Shown here: positions 6,086 to 7,444 of the stretch, piece by piece
How the letters are laid out: each line of letters opens with the position of its first letter
Numbering within the stretch: the first letter of the stretch is position 1
Assembly: GCA_005786815.1 (NCBI GenBank)
Contig: SYDB01000164.1
Coordinates: 1 to 7,444, forward strand
Length of the DNA: 7,444 nt
Reading direction: 5' to 3'
Source of the DNA: Burkholderiales bacterium
GTDB lineage: Bacteria > Pseudomonadota > Gammaproteobacteria > Burkholderiales > Burkholderiaceae_C
The notes under the pieces: model-generated
What the model was told of the DNA's origin: nothing
Seen by the model: the letters and a program-made list of their open reading frames with translations, nothing else
The model's database searches: none
Translations under genes and position numbers: made by a program

Positions 6086-6774
6086 ACGGGTCTGCAAAAG
6101 AGCACGTTGAAGTGCCGTCATTAACGCCTTTAACTTCTGAAGGGTTGTTGCGCTCTCAACTCTTCACTACTGCCCAGCAGTTAGACACATTAGGCCTTAA
6201 CCGCGGCACCTCTGGCAATGTGTCGGCACGCGTATCTGCAAACCACTGGCTGGTAACACCTTCTGGTGTACCTGTTGATAAGTTGTCAGCCGACGCCATG
6301 GTGTTGATGGACTTCCAGGGTAAACCTGTTAGCGACGGCAAGCCATCTAGTGAATGGCATTTTCACAAAGACATTTTGGTGGCGCGCTCTGAAGTTGGGG
6401 CCGTTGTTCACACCCACTCGCGTTTTGCCACAGCGTTTTCTTGTTTGCAATTAGATATTCCAGCTTTCCATTACATGATCGCCGCGGCAGGCGGAGACAG
6501 TATTCGTTGCTGTCCTTATGCTTTGTTTGGAAGCCAAGCCTTGTCTGACCTTGCTCTTATTGCGCTTAAAGATCGCAAGGCATGTCTTTTAGGCAACCAC
6601 GGAATGATTGCGGTTGGCAAAGACCTCTCAACCGCATTGGCCCTCACTGTCGAAGTCGAGAGCCTATGTGAGCAATATTGGACGGCTCTACAACTCGGGC
6701 AGCCCAACATTTTGTCTTCGAGCCAAATGGCTGAGGTTCTCGAGAAGTTCACAACCTATGGACAACAACCATAA
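6082..6774 (+). CDS. Class II aldolase, FucA/Ald2-like, probable 5-(methylthio)ribulose-1-phosphate or 5-deoxyribulose-1-phosphate aldolase
   Basis: This zinc-dependent class II aldolase (AraD/FucA fold) should cleave a ketose-1-phosphate into DHAP and an aldehyde. The 230-residue protein follows E. coli L-fuculose-phosphate aldolase over its whole length. The phosphate-binding NRGTSGNVS is at 40-48 and TPSG at 59-62. The catalytic Glu91 is in SSEWHFH (89-95). Zinc ligands are His110 and His112 (VVHTHS) and His173 (GNHG). HYMIAAAGG (130-138) holds the FucA-like Tyr131, and the C-terminus ends KFTTYG. No fucose genes are present. It sits between mtnP and apt-mtnA, so the likely substrate is the MtnA product 5-methylthioribulose-1-phosphate or 5-deoxyribulose-1-phosphate, as for Ald2 of the DHAP shunt. 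The alternative, MtnB dehydratase, shares the fold, but the FucA-type tail and active site argue against it. It overlaps mtnP by 4 nt. Confidence 0.85.
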   Translation: MNGSAKEHVEVPSLTPLTSEGLLRSQLFTTAQQLDTLGLNRGTSGNVSARVSANHWLVTPSGVPVDKLSADAMVLMDFQGKPVSDGKPSSEWHFHKDILVARSEVGAVVHTHSRFATAFSCLQLDIPAFHYMIAAAGGDSIRCCPYALFGSQALSDLALIALKDRKACLLGNHGMIAVGKDLSTALALTVEVESLCEQYWTALQLGQPNILSSSQMAEVLEKFTTYGQQP

Positions 6775-7315
6775 ACAAAGCATCGCTATGCCCATCAAGT
6801 CACGCATTCGTACCGTTCCTCATTACCCCAAGTCTGGCGTGATGTTTAGAGACATCACCACCTTACTAAAAGACGCAACAGGTTTGCAATTAACGGTGAA
6901 TTCCCTAGCCGATCACTACCGCAACCAAGCAATAGACCGCGTCGCTGGCATCGAGGCGAGGGGGTTCATATTGGGCGCGGCTGTCGCTTATGAACTGGGA
7001 CTGGGCTTCATTCCTGTCCGCAAAAAAGGCAAACTCCCAGCAGAAGTTGTGGGCCAAGATTACGCCTTGGAATATGGCTCGGACCGTATCGAAATCCATA
7101 CAGACGCCATTGCTCCTGGCGAGTCAATCCTGTTAATTGATGACTTAATCGCTACTGGCGGCACCGCGGCAGCGGCTTGTGCTTTGATCCAAAGCATGGG
7201 TGGCGTTGTGCATGGTTGCGGATTTGTGATTGATTTGCCCGATCTTGGCGGACGCCAGTTGCTAGAGCAACTAGGCCATTCTGTTTTCTCGCTGTGTGAA
7301 TTTGAAGGCGACTGA
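6758..7315 (+). CDS. apt: Adenine phosphoribosyltransferase
   Basis: Apt joins adenine to PRPP to make AMP, recovering the adenine released by MtnP. From the ATG at 6758 the protein has 185 residues (E. coli 183). RTVPHYPKSGVMFRDITTLL (18-37) is the typical N-terminus. GIEARGF (64-70), the flexible loop VRKKGKLP (87-94) and EYGSDRIEIHTDAI (105-118) follow. The PRPP-binding loop LLIDDLIATGGT is at 125-136. The start is uncertain: the ATG at 6758 overlaps the aldolase by 17 nt and has GAGAAG about ten bases upstream. The ATG at 6788 begins 13 nt after the aldolase stop and gives 175 residues, with no visible Shine-Dalgarno. Either way translation is closely tied to the aldolase gene. The stop is one base from the next ATG (TGACATG). 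Confidence 0.94.
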   Translation: MDNNHKQSIAMPIKSRIRTVPHYPKSGVMFRDITTLLKDATGLQLTVNSLADHYRNQAIDRVAGIEARGFILGAAVAYELGLGFIPVRKKGKLPAEVVGQDYALEYGSDRIEIHTDAIAPGESILLIDDLIATGGTAAAACALIQSMGGVVHGCGFVIDLPDLGGRQLLEQLGHSVFSLCEFEGD

Positions 7316-7316
7316 C

Positions 7317-7370
7317 ATGAACCCAATTTCTGACGCAAACAAGCTCAGCAAGCAAAAGCAATCTGGATAA
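7317..7370 (+). other. 17-codon open frame ending in TAA just before mtnA
   Basis: ATG at 7317, one base after the apt stop and preceded by GAAGG about nine bases upstream, opens a 17-codon frame (MNPISDANKLSKQKQSG) that ends at TAA 7368-7370. The next codon in the same frame begins the conserved MtnA N-terminus (TLRWREG). It may be the real 5' end of mtnA broken by a nonsense mutation (CAA to TAA would restore Q-T-L-R-W), or a short peptide that couples apt to mtnA translation. I cannot decide from this window. Confidence 0.4.
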
Positions 7371-7373
7371 ACT

Positions 7374-7444
7374 TTGCGCTGGCGCGAAGGCCGGCTAGAG
7401 ATGATCGACCAGCGGGTGCTACCCATGCACTTTGAATACTTGGC
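7374..7444 (+). CDS. mtnA: S-methyl-5-thioribose-1-phosphate isomerase, N-terminal fragment
   Basis: MtnA isomerises 5-methylthioribose-1-phosphate (and 5-deoxyribose-1-phosphate) to the ribulose-1-phosphate form, linking MtnP to the aldolase. Only the N-terminus is visible: LRWREGRLEMIDQRVLP then MHFEYLA. This matches the family start, in which an (L/I)-R-(W/Y) strand and an (I/L)-D-Q-x-x-L-P segment are conserved. No ATG lies between the in-frame TAA at 7368 and the conserved segment. The only early start is TTG at 7374, with GGA six bases upstream; the ATG at 7401 would cut away the conserved first strand. I use the TTG, but the gene could instead begin at ATG 7317 and be interrupted. The gene runs off the right edge. 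Confidence 0.8.
   Translation, partial: MRWREGRLEMIDQRVLPMHFEYL

Noticed and set aside
5426..6121. 231-codon open frame on the minus strand opposite mtnP
   Set aside because: mtnP is conserved end to end on the plus strand; the antisense product shows no motif, and no ribosome-binding site was seen.
1..7444. Mobile elements, CRISPR, tRNA or rRNA genes
   Set aside because: No transposase or integrase sequence, no spaced direct repeats and no cloverleaf were seen. Nearly every base lies in conserved housekeeping genes.

Overview
The window looks like ordinary chromosomal DNA of a betaproteobacterium, most likely Burkholderiales and probably Comamonadaceae. I infer this from how closely the DapB, PtsN, HPr kinase and ExbB proteins resemble that group as I remember it, and from the hpf-ptsN-hprK and bamE-dapB gene pairings. 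I see no rRNA, tRNA, mobile element, phage gene or CRISPR array. Coding density is very high.

Left part, minus strand (1-3994). Read in the direction of transcription, the order is hpf, ptsN, hprK, bamE, dapB, exbB, exbD, with exbD cut by the window edge. hpf (ribosome hibernation) has a near-perfect Shine-Dalgarno and ends in a hairpin terminator. The tail of that terminator contains the -35 box of a strong-looking ptsN promoter. ptsN and hprK overlap by 4 nt and form a regulatory pair (nitrogen-PTS IIA protein and HPr kinase/phosphorylase). bamE (outer-membrane assembly lipoprotein), dapB (lysine/diaminopimelate synthesis) and exbB-exbD (proton-driven inner-membrane motor) follow as a tight run with stop/start overlaps at dapB/exbB and exbB/exbD.

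Middle (3995-4150) is a divergent intergenic region. It holds the hpf promoter and leader on the minus strand and an extended -10 promoter for corA on the plus strand.

Right part, plus strand (4151-7444). corA (Mg2+/Co2+ channel) is followed by a short probable terminator. Then comes a compact nucleoside-salvage cluster: mtnP (5'-methylthioadenosine phosphorylase), a FucA-like class II aldolase, apt (adenine phosphoribosyltransferase) and the first codons of mtnA (methylthioribose-1-phosphate isomerase). Together they would split 5'-methylthioadenosine and/or 5'-deoxyadenosine, by-products of polyamine and radical-SAM chemistry. Adenine would return to AMP through Apt. The sugar phosphate would be isomerised by MtnA and cleaved by the aldolase to DHAP plus an aldehyde (the 'DHAP shunt'), instead of going through the full methionine salvage pathway.

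The points most worth a second look are: an in-frame TAA between a well-placed ATG and the conserved start of MtnA; a Gln in DapB where the family normally has its catalytic His; the near-leaderless ptsN promoter embedded in the hpf terminator; and perfect inverted repeats upstream of bamE and inside mtnP. I found no clearly undescribed system; the salvage cluster is the most interesting functional unit.
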